Source: Seohaeicola_A nanhaiensis
GTDB taxonomy: Bacteria; Pseudomonadota; Alphaproteobacteria; Rhodobacterales; Rhodobacteraceae
Reading direction: 5' to 3'
Length of the DNA: 64,000 bases
NCBI RefSeq assembly: GCF_042654245.1
Contig: NZ_JBHSGI010000016.1
Location: forward strand, 62,001-126,000
Shown: positions 7,858 to 17,300 of the stretch, in pieces
Layout of the letters: every line of letters begins with the position of its first letter
Position numbering within the stretch: position 1 is the stretch's first letter
The notes under the pieces: model-generated
What the model saw: the letters and a program-made list of their open reading frames with translations, nothing else
Databases searched by the model: none
Told to the model about the DNA's origin: nothing
Made by a program: the position numbers and the translations under genes

Positions 7858-9009
7858 TTACGGAGCCGGAGGCGGCGGGGGCGGCGGCATGATGGTGAAA
7901 AGGTGCACCAGTTCGGTCACCTCGCCCGCCGGTTTCCATCCGTCCTGACCGGCGGTCCAGACCAGGCTGTCGCGCGTCAGTTTGCCGTCGGTCACCATGC
8001 GCCCCATTGAGGCCTTGGAAAACGGACCCGAAGTCTGGCCGTTCTCGGCGATGTGCCAGACATGCTCGACCGGCGGCGGGGGAGGGGCCGGCGGCGCGCT
8101 ATGCGTCGGCGACTGTCCCCAGGGGCCGGGCTGCGGCTGATGCGGGGCGCCCCAGGGGCCACCCTGCGCCATCTGGCTGCCCATGGCCATGCCCATGCCA
8201 GCCCCCAGCCCGGCGGCCATCCCGCCGCCACTGGGATTGGCGGCGGCGGCGGTCATCGCCTCGGCGGCCGAGAACTGGGTGTATTTACCAAGATCGCCCA
8301 CCATGCCCATCGAGGTGCGCTTGTCCAGCGCGGCCTCGACCGCGGGCGGCAGCGAAATGTTCTCGATGTAGAGTTCGGGAATGGTGAGGCCATAGCCGGC
8401 AATCGTTTCGGAAATCGCCTTGGCGATGATCTTGCCCAGATCGGCGGTATTGGCTGCCATGTCGAGCACCGGGATTCCCGATCCGGCGATCACACGGCTG
8501 AACTCCTGCACGATGATGTTGCGGATCTGGAAGCTGATCTCGTCGGCGGTGAACTCGCCATCGGTGCCGACGATTTCGGTCATGAACCTGCCGGGGTCAG
8601 TCACGCGCATCGAAAATGTTCCGAAAGAGCGCAGGCGAACCGGGCCGAATTCCGGGTCGCGCGCGATGATCGGGTTCTTCGTCCCCCATTTCAGATCGTT
8701 GAAGCGGGTCGTGTTGACGAAATAGATCTCGGACTTGAACGGCGACTTGAAGCCATGGTCCCAGTGCTGAAGCGTCGTCATGATCGGCATGTTGTTGGTC
8801 TCGAGCATGTAGAGACCGGGGGTGAACACATCGGCCAACTGGCCTTCATGGATGAAGACTGCCGCCTGCCCCTCGCGCACCGTCAGCTTGGCGCCATACT
8901 TGATTTCGTGGCCGTGCCGCTCGAACCGCCAGACCATGGTGTCGCGGGTATCGTCGACCCAGTGAATGACGTCGATGAACTCGCCGGAGAGAAAGTCGAA
9001 AATGCCCAT
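7858..9009 (-). CDS. SPFH-domain protein with C-terminal GYF-like domain (YdjI-like)
   Basis: A 383-residue protein. Residues about 1-245 form an SPFH/virion-core-like region (WRFERHGHEIKYGAKLTVREGQ, GLYMLETNNMP, FSMRVTDPGRFM). A Gly/Met/Ala-rich linker follows (residues about 265-300), then a Pro-rich stretch. A GYF_2-like domain at about 322-372 has HVWHIAENGQTSGPFSKASM and WTAGQDGWKP. The C-terminus is a run of prolines. SPFH proteins form membrane-associated oligomers in lipid microdomains; GYF domains bind proline-rich peptides, so the tail could be recognised by another copy. A good AGAAGGA site precedes the ATG. Its neighbours (TelA, XpaC, zinc ribbon) suggest an envelope-stress function. 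Confidence 0.85.
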   Translation of the reverse strand: MGIFDFLSGEFIDVIHWVDDTRDTMVWRFERHGHEIKYGAKLTVREGQAAVFIHEGQLADVFTPGLYMLETNNMPIMTTLQHWDHGFKSPFKSEIYFVNTTRFNDLKWGTKNPIIARDPEFGPVRLRSFGTFSMRVTDPGRFMTEIVGTDGEFTADEISFQIRNIIVQEFSRVIAGSGIPVLDMAANTADLGKIIAKAISETIAGYGLTIPELYIENISLPPAVEAALDKRTSMGMVGDLGKYTQFSAAEAMTAAAANPSGGGMAAGLGAGMGMAMGSQMAQGGPWGAPHQPQPGPWGQSPTHSAPPAPPPPPVEHVWHIAENGQTSGPFSKASMGRMVTDGKLTRDSLVWTAGQDGWKPAGEVTELVHLFTIMPPPPPPPAP

Positions 9010-9038
9010 GCTCTGGTCCTTCTCAGGTCAACACAATG

Positions 9039-9962
9039 TCACGATTCCCCGCCCATCAGCTCGCGTGCGATCTGGGTGGCGATGGGGCGGGCCTCGGCGG
9101 CTGTCATACCCGGTTTCAGGCGGGGATCATACAGCATCTTCAGCAGCAGTTCGTCGTGGTGGGTCAGCAGCGCGAATTCGTCGTCGTCGTTAAAGATCGA
9201 CGGGCGCGCGCGGGGGCTGTCGTTGGGAATGCCCAGCCCCTGGGCGATTTCCTCGTGAAAACAGCTTTCCCGCATCAGGCCGGAATGCTCGTTACGGATC
9301 AGCACGATCGCGCCGGTATGGGTGTAGGTCTGCAGGTTCGGCACGGTCAGCACCAGGCAGTAGTATTCGCGCGGCAGGTTGCGCAGCAGCGCGAGGTCCG
9401 ACCGCGTCAGCTGCGGCAGTACCTCGCGGGCGCGTTGTTCGGCAAAGGCCTTGTCGTCCTCGCCGACCACAAGGATGTGAAAGTTGGCGCCGCTCTGGAC
9501 GGTCGAGACCGCATGGCCGGTCACTCTGGACAGGCGTGCGGCATAGGCCGCGACTTCGTTCTGGTCCCTGCGCTGCCTGTCCTGGCCGACCGAAGGCCCG
9601 AATTCCAGACCGATCCGCACCGGAGTGGCCCAGCGGTTCAGCCGCCCGCCCGAGCCGGCGCCGCGTTGGTATTCGTCGCTGAACACGAGCGCTTCGAAGT
9701 CGCGCAGAAGGTCCGTTTCGTCAAAGGGAGTGTCCGGCCCGCCACCGTCCGTGCGCATCAGGCCGCGGGCCAGCTGGTCGGCTTCAAGCCTGCGGTAATA
9801 GCCCGCCAGTTCCAGGCTGGCATCCGAGGGCTGCGCCGCGGTCTCTGGAGGTTGGACCGGTCGGGTCACAGGGCCGGGGTCTGCGACCCGGGGCGGGTCG
9901 GTGCAGGCAGTCAGGGCCGCGAGGGCCAGCGTGGCACAGACCATGCGCAGCCCGGCGGCCAC
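9039..9962 (-). CDS. DUF2927 lipoprotein (GTG start)
   Basis: A 307-residue protein. I place the start at a GTG (9962) because GGGAGG lies 5 nt upstream and the product then opens with a compact lipoprotein signal (AAGLRMVCATLALAALTAC, lipobox LTAC). ATGs at 10052, 10004 and 9944 lack a comparable ribosome site. After the lipidated Cys comes a Pro-rich spacer, then a DUF2927-type domain at about residues 60-300 with RWATPVRIGLEFG, FHILVVGEDDKAF and CFHEEIAQGLG. The CFHEEIAQ motif resembles a metallopeptidase helix (HEExxQ) and may bind a metal, but this is inference. It is cotranscribed with telA upstream and the SPFH gene 29 bp downstream. Confidence 0.8.
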   Translation of the reverse strand: MAAGLRMVCATLALAALTACTDPPRVADPGPVTRPVQPPETAAQPSDASLELAGYYRRLEADQLARGLMRTDGGGPDTPFDETDLLRDFEALVFSDEYQRGAGSGGRLNRWATPVRIGLEFGPSVGQDRQRRDQNEVAAYAARLSRVTGHAVSTVQSGANFHILVVGEDDKAFAEQRAREVLPQLTRSDLALLRNLPREYYCLVLTVPNLQTYTHTGAIVLIRNEHSGLMRESCFHEEIAQGLGIPNDSPRARPSIFNDDDEFALLTHHDELLLKMLYDPRLKPGMTAAEARPIATQIARELMGGES

Positions 9963-10055
9963 GATGCCTCCCGGGACGCAGGATGGCCAAACCCTCCTCC
10001 CCATGGGACAAGGGCAGCGCCCGATGGCGCAGGTATTGCCCGACTTGATCACGGC

Positions 10056-11246
10056 TTAGCGGGGAACGGCGCCCGAGGCGGTGTCGCCGACGCCATCGCG
10101 CCGCGCGCGGGCGGCGGCCAGGGTCTCGCGCAGCTCGGCCTCCATCTTCTTGAGTTCCTCCTCGGCGGCGGCGCGGCGCGCCTTGCCCTCGTCGGCGATC
10201 TGCAGGCTGTCCTGAATGGTGCCGATCAGATCGGCATTGGCCTTCTTCACCGCTTCGATGTCGAAGACGCCGCGCTCCATCTCGGTGCGGATCATCTTGT
10301 TGGACTGCCGCAGGTTCTCGGCGTTCTTGGTCAGCAGTTCGTTGGTCAGGTCATTCGCGTCGCGTACCGCCGCCGCGGCCTCGGCACTGCGCTGCATGGT
10401 GACGGCCTGCGCCAGCTGCGTTTCCCAAAGCGGCACCGTATTGACCAGCGTCGAGTTGATCTTGGTCACAAGGGACTTGTCGTTTTCCTGAACCAGGCGG
10501 ATCGAGGGCAGAGATTGCATGGTGACCTGACGGGTCAGCTTCAGGTCATGCACTCGCCGCTCCAGATCGTCGCGCGCGGCGCGCAGGTCGCGCAGCTCTT
10601 GCGCCCTCATCACCTGATCGCCCTCGGGCGCCGCCTGCACGGCCGCCTCGCGGGCCGGAATCTCGGTTTTGTCGAGTTCCGCGATCTTCGCCTCGCCGGC
10701 CGCGATATACAGCGCCAGTTCGTCGTAGAAGTTCAGCGTCTTCTCGTACAGCAGGTCGAGCGATTTGATGTCCTTCAGCAGCTTGTGCTCGTGACCCAGC
10801 AGGTCGTCGGTCACCTTGTCGATCTGGCTCTGCACCTCTTCGAAACGCGCGGTGAACTTGGCAAATGGCGCGGCGCGCCCCAGCAGTTTCTCCCAGAAGC
10901 TGCGCTCGCGGCGCACGTCCAGCTCGCTGACGGAAAAGCCGCGGATCGTGGTGACGATGCTGCGAAGGCTGTCGCCCGCCGGGCCGACATCCTTGTTGCG
11001 CACGTCCTGCAGCATGGCCTGGCTGATTTCCTGCAACTCTGCCTGCGCGCCTGAACCGAAGGAGACGATGGAATTGGTGTTGCCCATGTCGATCTCGGCC
11101 ATCCGGCGACGGATTTCCTCTCCCAGCGGCTGCGGCGCCTCGGCCAGCGGCACGATTTCGTTTCTGGGCTCGGGCAGTTCGATGGCTGTCACTTCGGCCA
11201 CGATATCCTTGGACTGTTCGGCCTTCTGGCGCACGCTGTCAGACAT
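10056..11246 (-). CDS. telA: TelA family toxic-anion-resistance protein
   Basis: A 396-residue soluble protein, mostly helical, beginning MSDSVRQKAEQSKD. It shows the TelA/PF05816 pattern (SIVSFGSGAQAELQEISQ, GFSVSELDVRRERSFWEKLLGRAAPFAKF, MQSLPSIRLVQENDKSLVTKINSTLVNTVPLWE). Despite the name, TelA homologues probably act in envelope or general stress rather than direct tellurite detoxification. An AAGGAA ribosome site lies 8 nt upstream. It directly follows xpaC (33 bp), the usual order for this pair. The charged C-terminal tail (residues about 340-390) is likely coiled coil. Confidence 0.92.
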   Translation of the reverse strand: MSDSVRQKAEQSKDIVAEVTAIELPEPRNEIVPLAEAPQPLGEEIRRRMAEIDMGNTNSIVSFGSGAQAELQEISQAMLQDVRNKDVGPAGDSLRSIVTTIRGFSVSELDVRRERSFWEKLLGRAAPFAKFTARFEEVQSQIDKVTDDLLGHEHKLLKDIKSLDLLYEKTLNFYDELALYIAAGEAKIAELDKTEIPAREAAVQAAPEGDQVMRAQELRDLRAARDDLERRVHDLKLTRQVTMQSLPSIRLVQENDKSLVTKINSTLVNTVPLWETQLAQAVTMQRSAEAAAAVRDANDLTNELLTKNAENLRQSNKMIRTEMERGVFDIEAVKKANADLIGTIQDSLQIADEGKARRAAAEEELKKMEAELRETLAAARARRDGVGDTASGAVPR

Positions 11247-11279
11247 GGGGACGTTCCTTGGTTGGAAAAGGGGTGGGAG

Positions 11280-12155
11280 TCATCGCCGCGCCACGCCTTC
11301 GCGTTGCAATCGGTCGCGCAGCACCTCGATCTCGACATCGAGGTCGGTCTTGTCGTCCAGCAGCATCTTGCCCTTCTGCGCCGCGAAGTTCTGCTCCAGA
11401 TCGTCCAGCAGCGCCTCATAGTCGGCACGGGCCTGGGCGTCCGGGGTGCGGGCATAGATGTCGGCGAACTTCACCGTCGCATCGCGGGCACCCATCAGGT
11501 AGACGGTCAGATACTTGCGCGCGCCGGTCAGATCGCGCGGGTCTTCCTCGACTCTGCGGAAGAGATCGCGCGCGGCGGTCTGAAAACGGGCGACACGGGT
11601 TTCCAGCTTGCGGTCGCCGGCGCGCAAAATGGCGTCCGACATGGCCTTGAGATAGGCCTCGGCCTCGGTCACGGCGCGGGCGACGCGATCCTGCTGGAAG
11701 GTGTCGATGCCCTCCATCCCCTTGTCCTTCATCGGGTCGGCGCCAAAGGCGGCGACATGCAGGGCCGATGTTACGAGGCCGAACAGCACGGGTGCGAGGA
11801 CGCCGGGATCGCTGCTGTAGGCGGCGATGGCGACGCCTACTCCGCTGAGTGCGGCGGCCGCCAGCTTGCGCGGCATCGCCGGGCGGCGCGCGATCTTGCG
11901 CGCGTTGTATTCCCCCTCGGCGCGCAGCCCTTCGCGCAGAAGCCAGGCGGCCAGAGCCAGCACCGCAGCCCCGGCGAGGCCCAGAACAAGACCCGAAGCG
12001 CCGCCGCCGAACGACAGCAGGGCAAGCACCAGGGGAGGCAGGAACATCAGATTAGCGCGCAGGCCCGCCGGCTCCACCCGGGCGCCTCGATAGCTGTTGT
12101 CCTCCGGGCCCATGGGACCGTTCGGACTATGCTTGCCGCCAAAGCGCTGCGCCAT
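11280..12155 (-). CDS. xpaC: XpaC family membrane protein
   Basis: A 291-residue protein with two N-terminal hydrophobic hairpins (LMFLPPLVLALLSFGGGASGLVLGLAGAAVLALAAWLL, and VGVAIAAYSSDPGVLAPVLFG) and a soluble helical C-terminal half (ARFQTAARDLFRRVEEDPRDLTGARKYLTVYLMGARDAT) typical of XpaC/YceG-like proteins. The family name comes from an indolyl-phosphate hydrolysis phenotype, not a proven enzyme activity. It is paired with telA as in many genomes and preceded by a 38-residue membrane protein only 3 bp away. It probably anchors the TelA partner to the inner membrane. Confidence 0.9.
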   Translation of the reverse strand: MAQRFGGKHSPNGPMGPEDNSYRGARVEPAGLRANLMFLPPLVLALLSFGGGASGLVLGLAGAAVLALAAWLLREGLRAEGEYNARKIARRPAMPRKLAAAALSGVGVAIAAYSSDPGVLAPVLFGLVTSALHVAAFGADPMKDKGMEGIDTFQQDRVARAVTEAEAYLKAMSDAILRAGDRKLETRVARFQTAARDLFRRVEEDPRDLTGARKYLTVYLMGARDATVKFADIYARTPDAQARADYEALLDDLEQNFAAQKGKMLLDDKTDLDVEIEVLRDRLQREGVARR

Positions 12156-12158
12156 CGA

Positions 12159-12275
12159 TCAGAGTCCCCCAAGCCAGCCCGTGGTCACGCCCATCATCAG
12201 CGCGAAGAGCAGGACAAAGGCGATCTTCTGCAAACCGTTGCCGGACAAGGCAGTTCCCCACATAACCAGACCCAT
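12159..12275 (-). CDS. 38-residue single-helix membrane protein
   Basis: A short open frame, MGLVMWGTALSGNGLQKIAF followed by a hydrophobic stretch and ending WLGGL. One transmembrane helix covers most of the second half. It ends 3 bp before the xpaC start, so it would lead the same operon. AGG lies about 9 nt before the ATG at 12275; an internal ATG at 12263 is an alternative. Small hydrophobic proteins of this style occur in Rhodobacterales, but I do not recognise a named family. Coupling to XpaC and a membrane location are inferred. Confidence 0.6.
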   Translation of the reverse strand: MGLVMWGTALSGNGLQKIAFVLLFALMMGVTTGWLGGL

Positions 12276-12309
12276 CGCAAAAAAACCTATGCGATGGAAC
12301 GCTTCCGCG

Positions 12310-13767
12310 CTAGGGGGTAGAACGGCGCGGACGCGATCCCGGCCGGGGTTTGCCACCCGTCCCGCGCGAACCCGAGCCGCCGGACGGCTTGCCGCCGCCG
12401 GGTTTTCCGCCCGGCTTCGCCGAACCGCGCGGCGGCCTCGACCCGCCCTCGGCGCCGGAGCGGTCAGGCTTGGCACCGGATTTCGGTGTAAACTTGCGCG
12501 CCGCGCCGTCAGCCGACCGCACCGGCTTGGCGCCGGATTTGGGTGTGAACTTTCGCGGCCCGTCCGCGTCCGAGCGCGCGGGCCTGCTGTCATCCCTCGG
12601 CGGGCCTTTGCGGAACGGTTTGGCACCATCCTCGTCGCGTCGGCCGCGACTGCGGGTCTCGTCGCCCGACCGCGAGGGTTTCGGGCCGGATTTCGGGGTG
12701 AACTTGCGCGGGCCGTCTTCGCCACTTCGCGCCGGCCGGGCGCCATCCCGTGGCGGACCCTTGCGGAAAGGCTTCGCGGCATCGTCGTTTCTTGGGGCCC
12801 GGCTGCGGCCCTCATTGTCGGAGCGCGCCGGTTTGGCGGCCCCCCTGGAGGTGAACTTGCGCGGACCCTCTTCGCCCGAACGGGCGGGGCCTCCATCCCT
12901 GGGTGGACCCTTGCGCCGCGGACGGTCGTCGCCGTCCTGGCGCACACGCGGCTCCTCGGCCACCTGCGGACGCGGGCCAAGGTCAGCGCGACGCGGGCCG
13001 AAGCCCTGTTTCTGCGAGGACTTCACCACGACGACCGTCGCCTCGCCCAGCTGGTCGCGCAGCACCTTGCGGCGCACTTCCTCGACCTCGCCGGGTTTCA
13101 GCTGGCCCAGCTGGAATGGCCCGTAGGACAGGCGGATCAGCCGGTTCACCGCAAACCCCAGGTCTTCCATCGCCCGCCGGATCTCGCGGTTCTTGCCTTC
13201 GCGCAGGCCGACGGTCAGCCAGGCATTGGCGCCCTGCTGCCGGTCCAGCGTCACGATCATCGGCAGGAAGCTCTCGTCGCCGATGGTCAGCCCCTGCCGC
13301 AGCGGTTCGAAATCCGCGTCAGTCGGGCGTCCGTTGATCCGCACCCGGTAGCGGCGCAGCCATCCGGTGCTGGGCAGTTCGAGCCGCCGTTTCAATGCGC
13401 CGTCGTTGGTCAGCAGCAGCAGACCTTCCGAGCTGAGGTCGAGTCTGCCGATGCTCATCACCCGGGGCATGTCCTCGGGCAGGCCGTCGAAGATGGTCGC
13501 CCGTCCCAGCTCGTCGCGTTCCGTGGTCACCAGTCCTGCCGGCTTGTGATAGAGCCACAGCCGCGCCGGCTCGGGCACGGGCAGCGGCTTGCCGTCGATC
13601 AGGACAGCGTCGCCGCGCCCGACGTTCAGGGCCGGGCTGTCGATCACCACACCGTTCACCTGGATGCGGCCCTCGGCAATCATGCGTTCAGCCTCGCGGC
13701 GCGAGGCGATGCCCGCGCGGGCGAGGATCTTGGCGATACGGTCGCCGGGGGGAGTCGGGGTGCTCAT
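12310..13767 (-). CDS. rluB: RluB-type 23S rRNA pseudouridine synthase with long basic repeat tail
   Basis: A 485-residue protein. Residues about 9-55 are an S4 RNA-binding domain (RIAKILARAGIASRREAERM). Residues about 68-240 are the RsuA/RluB catalytic domain with GRLDLSSEGLLLLT, where Asp110 is the expected nucleophile. The family isomerises uridine in 16S or 23S rRNA. From about residue 250 the protein becomes a disordered Lys/Arg/Pro/Gly/Ser tail of some 235 residues. Diverged repeats of the type RKGPPRD...PARS and RKFTPKSGAKP recur, the second about five times. Tails like this on RluB are common in alphaproteobacteria. The start ATG was chosen because earlier codons lie in the divergent tadA leader. 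Confidence 0.88.
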   Translation of the reverse strand: MSTPTPPGDRIAKILARAGIASRREAERMIAEGRIQVNGVVIDSPALNVGRGDAVLIDGKPLPVPEPARLWLYHKPAGLVTTERDELGRATIFDGLPEDMPRVMSIGRLDLSSEGLLLLTNDGALKRRLELPSTGWLRRYRVRINGRPTDADFEPLRQGLTIGDESFLPMIVTLDRQQGANAWLTVGLREGKNREIRRAMEDLGFAVNRLIRLSYGPFQLGQLKPGEVEEVRRKVLRDQLGEATVVVVKSSQKQGFGPRRADLGPRPQVAEEPRVRQDGDDRPRRKGPPRDGGPARSGEEGPRKFTSRGAAKPARSDNEGRSRAPRNDDAAKPFRKGPPRDGARPARSGEDGPRKFTPKSGPKPSRSGDETRSRGRRDEDGAKPFRKGPPRDDSRPARSDADGPRKFTPKSGAKPVRSADGAARKFTPKSGAKPDRSGAEGGSRPPRGSAKPGGKPGGGKPSGGSGSRGTGGKPRPGSRPRRSTP

Positions 13768-13909
13768 GGTGGCGAGCGTTAGAGCAATCCCGGGATGAAA
13801 GGAAGCGGGCGCGTCGGGCGCGCCGTTTTCTTTCCCGGAAAACGGCCGAAAACCGCGTCGGGCTTCGCCTCTGCCTTGCACCGGCGCTTCGCCCCGGTAA
13901 GGGTGCAGC

Positions 13910-14359
13910 ATGGTTTTCACGTCCCATATGGAGCAGGCGCTGGACGAGGCGCGCGCGGCGGGGGCACGGGGCGAGGTGCCCGTCGGGGCGGTTGTCGTCG
14001 CGCCCGATGGCCGGGTGGTCGCCGCCGCGGGCAATCGCACGCGCGAACTGGCCGACCCCACGGCACATGCCGAGATCCTTGCCCTGCGCGCCGCCTGCGC
14101 CGCCGCCGGGTCCGAGCGGCTGCCGGGCCATACGCTGTGGGTGACACTCGAACCCTGCGCCATGTGCGCCGCCGCCATCGCCAATGCGCGAATCACGCGG
14201 CTTTGCTACGGTGCGGCCGACCCCAAATCGGGCGGGGTGGCCCATGGCGCGCGGGTTTTCACTCACCCGCAGGCACATCACGCGCCCGAGGTGGTTGACG
14301 GCATCCGCGCCGATCTCGCCGCAGACCTGCTGCGGGACTTTTTCGCGTCCCGCCGCTAG
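13910..14359 (+). CDS. tadA: tRNA adenosine(34) deaminase
   Basis: A 149-residue zinc deaminase that converts A34 to inosine in tRNA-Arg(ACG). Zinc and catalytic residues are visible: THAEIL (His53, Glu55) and EPCAMCAAA (Cys83, Cys86). Length and order fit TadA. It starts divergently from rluB and ends convergently with putA. Its TAG stop and the putA TAG stop share the palindrome CTAG at 14356-14359. The start could alternatively be Met7 (13928). Confidence 0.93.
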   Translation: MVFTSHMEQALDEARAAGARGEVPVGAVVVAPDGRVVAAAGNRTRELADPTAHAEILALRAACAAAGSERLPGHTLWVTLEPCAMCAAAIANARITRLCYGAADPKSGGVAHGARVFTHPQAHHAPEVVDGIRADLAADLLRDFFASRR

Positions 14360-17300
14360 CTGGCGCCGCCCAGCAGCGCCGCGTTACCGCCCGCAGCGGT
14401 CGTATCGACGCAGACCAGCCGCTCGCCCATCACCCGCGCCACGTCCGGCAGGCCCGGGATCAGCGGCACGATCGGCCCCTTTCGCCGCGACAGTGCGCCT
14501 TCGATGGCGCGCGCGGTGTCGGCATCCCCCCACCAGAGCACGCCGCCGATATCGGCGGTGTCGGTCAGCGCCTCGGGATCGGCAGGATCGGTCGGAGTGA
14601 TGGTCCGTCCTCCCAGCGCCTCGACCGCCCGCGCCTGCGCCTGCACCGCCTGTGGCCCGGGGCCCAGGCACAGCAGCGGCGCGCGCGGAACGTAGGTCAG
14701 GCGATTGCTCTCGCCCGTGGGGCCGGGCATCGAGCGCGGCGTGGGGGGCGTTTCGGGCAGGGTCGCGGTGCTGTCCGCCCCCTGCCGGTCGGGGGTGCAG
14801 AAGCGCGGCATGTAGTTCGGCCCGCCCGCTTTCGGCCCGGTGCCCGAGAGCACTTCGCCGCCAAAGGGCTGCGAGCCGACGATGGCGCCGATCTGGTTGC
14901 GGTTGACGTAAATGTTCCCGGCGTGAACCCGCTCGGTCACATGCTGCACCCGGTCGTCGATCCGGGTGTGCAGGCCGAAGGTCAGCCCGTAGCCGGTGGC
15001 ATTGATTGCGTCGATGACCCTGTCGAGATCACCCGCCCGGAAGCGCGCGACATGCAGCACCGGGCCAAAGATCTCACGTTCGAGATCGGCGATGCCGTCG
15101 ATGCGGATCAGCGTGGGCGCGATGAAGGTGCCGCCCTGCGGCGCGGGCAGTTCCTTGAGCACGCGGCCCTCGTGGCGGGCGATGTCGATATGCGACCGGA
15201 TTCCCGCCTGCGCCTCGGCGTCGATCACCGGGCCGACGTCGGTGGACTGCAGCCAAGGGATGCCCAGTGACAGGGCGTCCATCGCGCCGGCCAGCATCCG
15301 CAGCACGTCGTCGGCGATGTCCTCCTGCAGGTAGAGGCAGCGCAGCGCCGAGCAACGCTGGCCCGCAGACTGGAAGGCCGACTCGACCACAGCCTGCACT
15401 GCCTGTTCCGGCAGGGCGGTTGAATCGACGATCATCGCGTTCAACCCCCCGGTCTCGGCGATGAGCGGCGTGCCGGGCTCCATGTGCTCGGCCATGCTGG
15501 CGCGGATCTTCAGTGCGGTTTCGGTCGAGCCGGTGAAGGCGACGCCCTTGATCCGCGCATCGGCGGTCAGCGCCGCGCCCACCCGGCCATCGCCGGGCAG
15601 CAGTTGCAGCGCCGAGGCCGGCACCCCGGCCTCGTGCATCAAGCGCACTGCCAGATGGGCGATCAGCGGCGTCTGCTCGGCGGGCTTGGCCAGGACGGCG
15701 TTGCCGGTCGCCAGCGCGGCGGCGATCTGGCCGGTGAAGATGGCGAGCGGAAAGTTCCAGGGGCTGATGCAGGTGAAGACGCCCGCCGGGTCGCCCGAGG
15801 GAATGTTGGCGGCGTAATAGCGCAGGAAATCCACCGCCTCGCGCAGTTCCGCCACGCAGTCGGGCAGCGATTTCCCCGCCTCCCGGGCGAGGATCGCGAA
15901 GACCTCGCCAAAATGCGCCTCATAAAGGTCGGCGGCGCGGTTCAGCACTGCGGCGCGGTCGGACGCCGGCGCCTGCCAGATTTGCGCGGCCTCAAGCGCC
16001 GTGGCGATATCGGCGGTCGAGGCGGCGGCAACGGTGCCCGGGCGGTCGGCGGAATCGGCGGGGTTGGTCACCGGTTCCTCCCGCTCTGGCGCAGCAGCTC
16101 CCGCGATGAGGGGCCCGGCGCTCCACGTCGCCGTCCTGAACGGCGCGCGTGCGTCCTCGATCCGGTGCAGGGTCGGCGCATGGCTCAGGTCGAACCCCTC
16201 CGAGTTCCGACGCTCTGGCGCGAAAAGGTCCGCCCCCGTCCGCAGCCGTCTGCCTTCTGTGCCGGCAAGCGTGTCCCACGGATCGGCCGCGACGGCCTCG
16301 GGCGGCACCGCCGTATCGACGATCTGATTGACGAAGGACGAATTCGCCCCGTTCTCCAGCAGCCGCCGCACCAGATAGGCCAGCAGGTCGCGGTGCGCGC
16401 CCACCGGCGCATAGATCCGGCAGCGCGTCTTGTTCTGCTCCATCACCAGCCGGTGCAGCGTCTCGCCCATGCCATGCAGGCGCTGGAACTCGAACGGCTG
16501 GCCGTCCCGCGCCATATGCAGGATGGCGCTGACCGTATGGGCGTTGTGCGTGGCGAACTGGGGGTAGATCCGATCGGTCATCGACAGCAGCTTGCGCGCG
16601 TTGGCGATATAGGAAATGTCGGTCGCGGCCTTGCGGGTGAAGACGGGAAAGCCATCCATTCCCATGACCTGTGCGCGCTTGACCTCGGTGTCCCAATAGG
16701 CGCCCTTCACCAGCCGCACCATCAGCTTGCGGTCGTGCCGCACCGCCATGTCGTAGAGCGTGTCGATCACCAGACCGGCGCGTGGACCGTAGGCCTGAAC
16801 CACCACGCCGAAGCCATTCCAACCAGACAGGCTCTCCTCGGCCAGTACCGCCTCGATCACCTCGAGCGACAGCGCCAGGCGATCCGCCTCTTCCGCGTCG
16901 ACGTTCAGCCCCATGCCGGCCGATTTCGCCAGCAGGGCCAACGAGCGCAGACGCGGCACCAGATCGCGCAACACCCGCGCCTCCTGCGCCACCTCATAGC
17001 GCGGGTGCAGGGCCGAAAGCTTGACCGAGATGCCGGGGTTGGCACGGATGTCGTCATAGGTGCAGGCCTCGGCAATGGCCGAGATCGCGCGGGAATAGCT
17101 GAGGTGATAGCGCGATGCATCGGCCTCGGTGCGGGCGGCCTCGCCCAGCATGTCGTAGGAATAGGTGAACCCCTTGGCCTCCATCGCCGCCGCGCGCTTC
17201 ATCGCGGCGCCGATGTTCTCGCCCAGAACGAACTGGCGGCCCATTTCGCGCATCGCGCGGCTGACGGCGGTGCGGATCACCGGTTCGCCCAGCCGCTTGA

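Noticed and set aside
9036..11054. 672-codon plus-strand frame opposite the DUF2927 and telA genes
   Set aside because: Antisense shadow of two well-supported genes; product has no recognisable family and no ribosome site.
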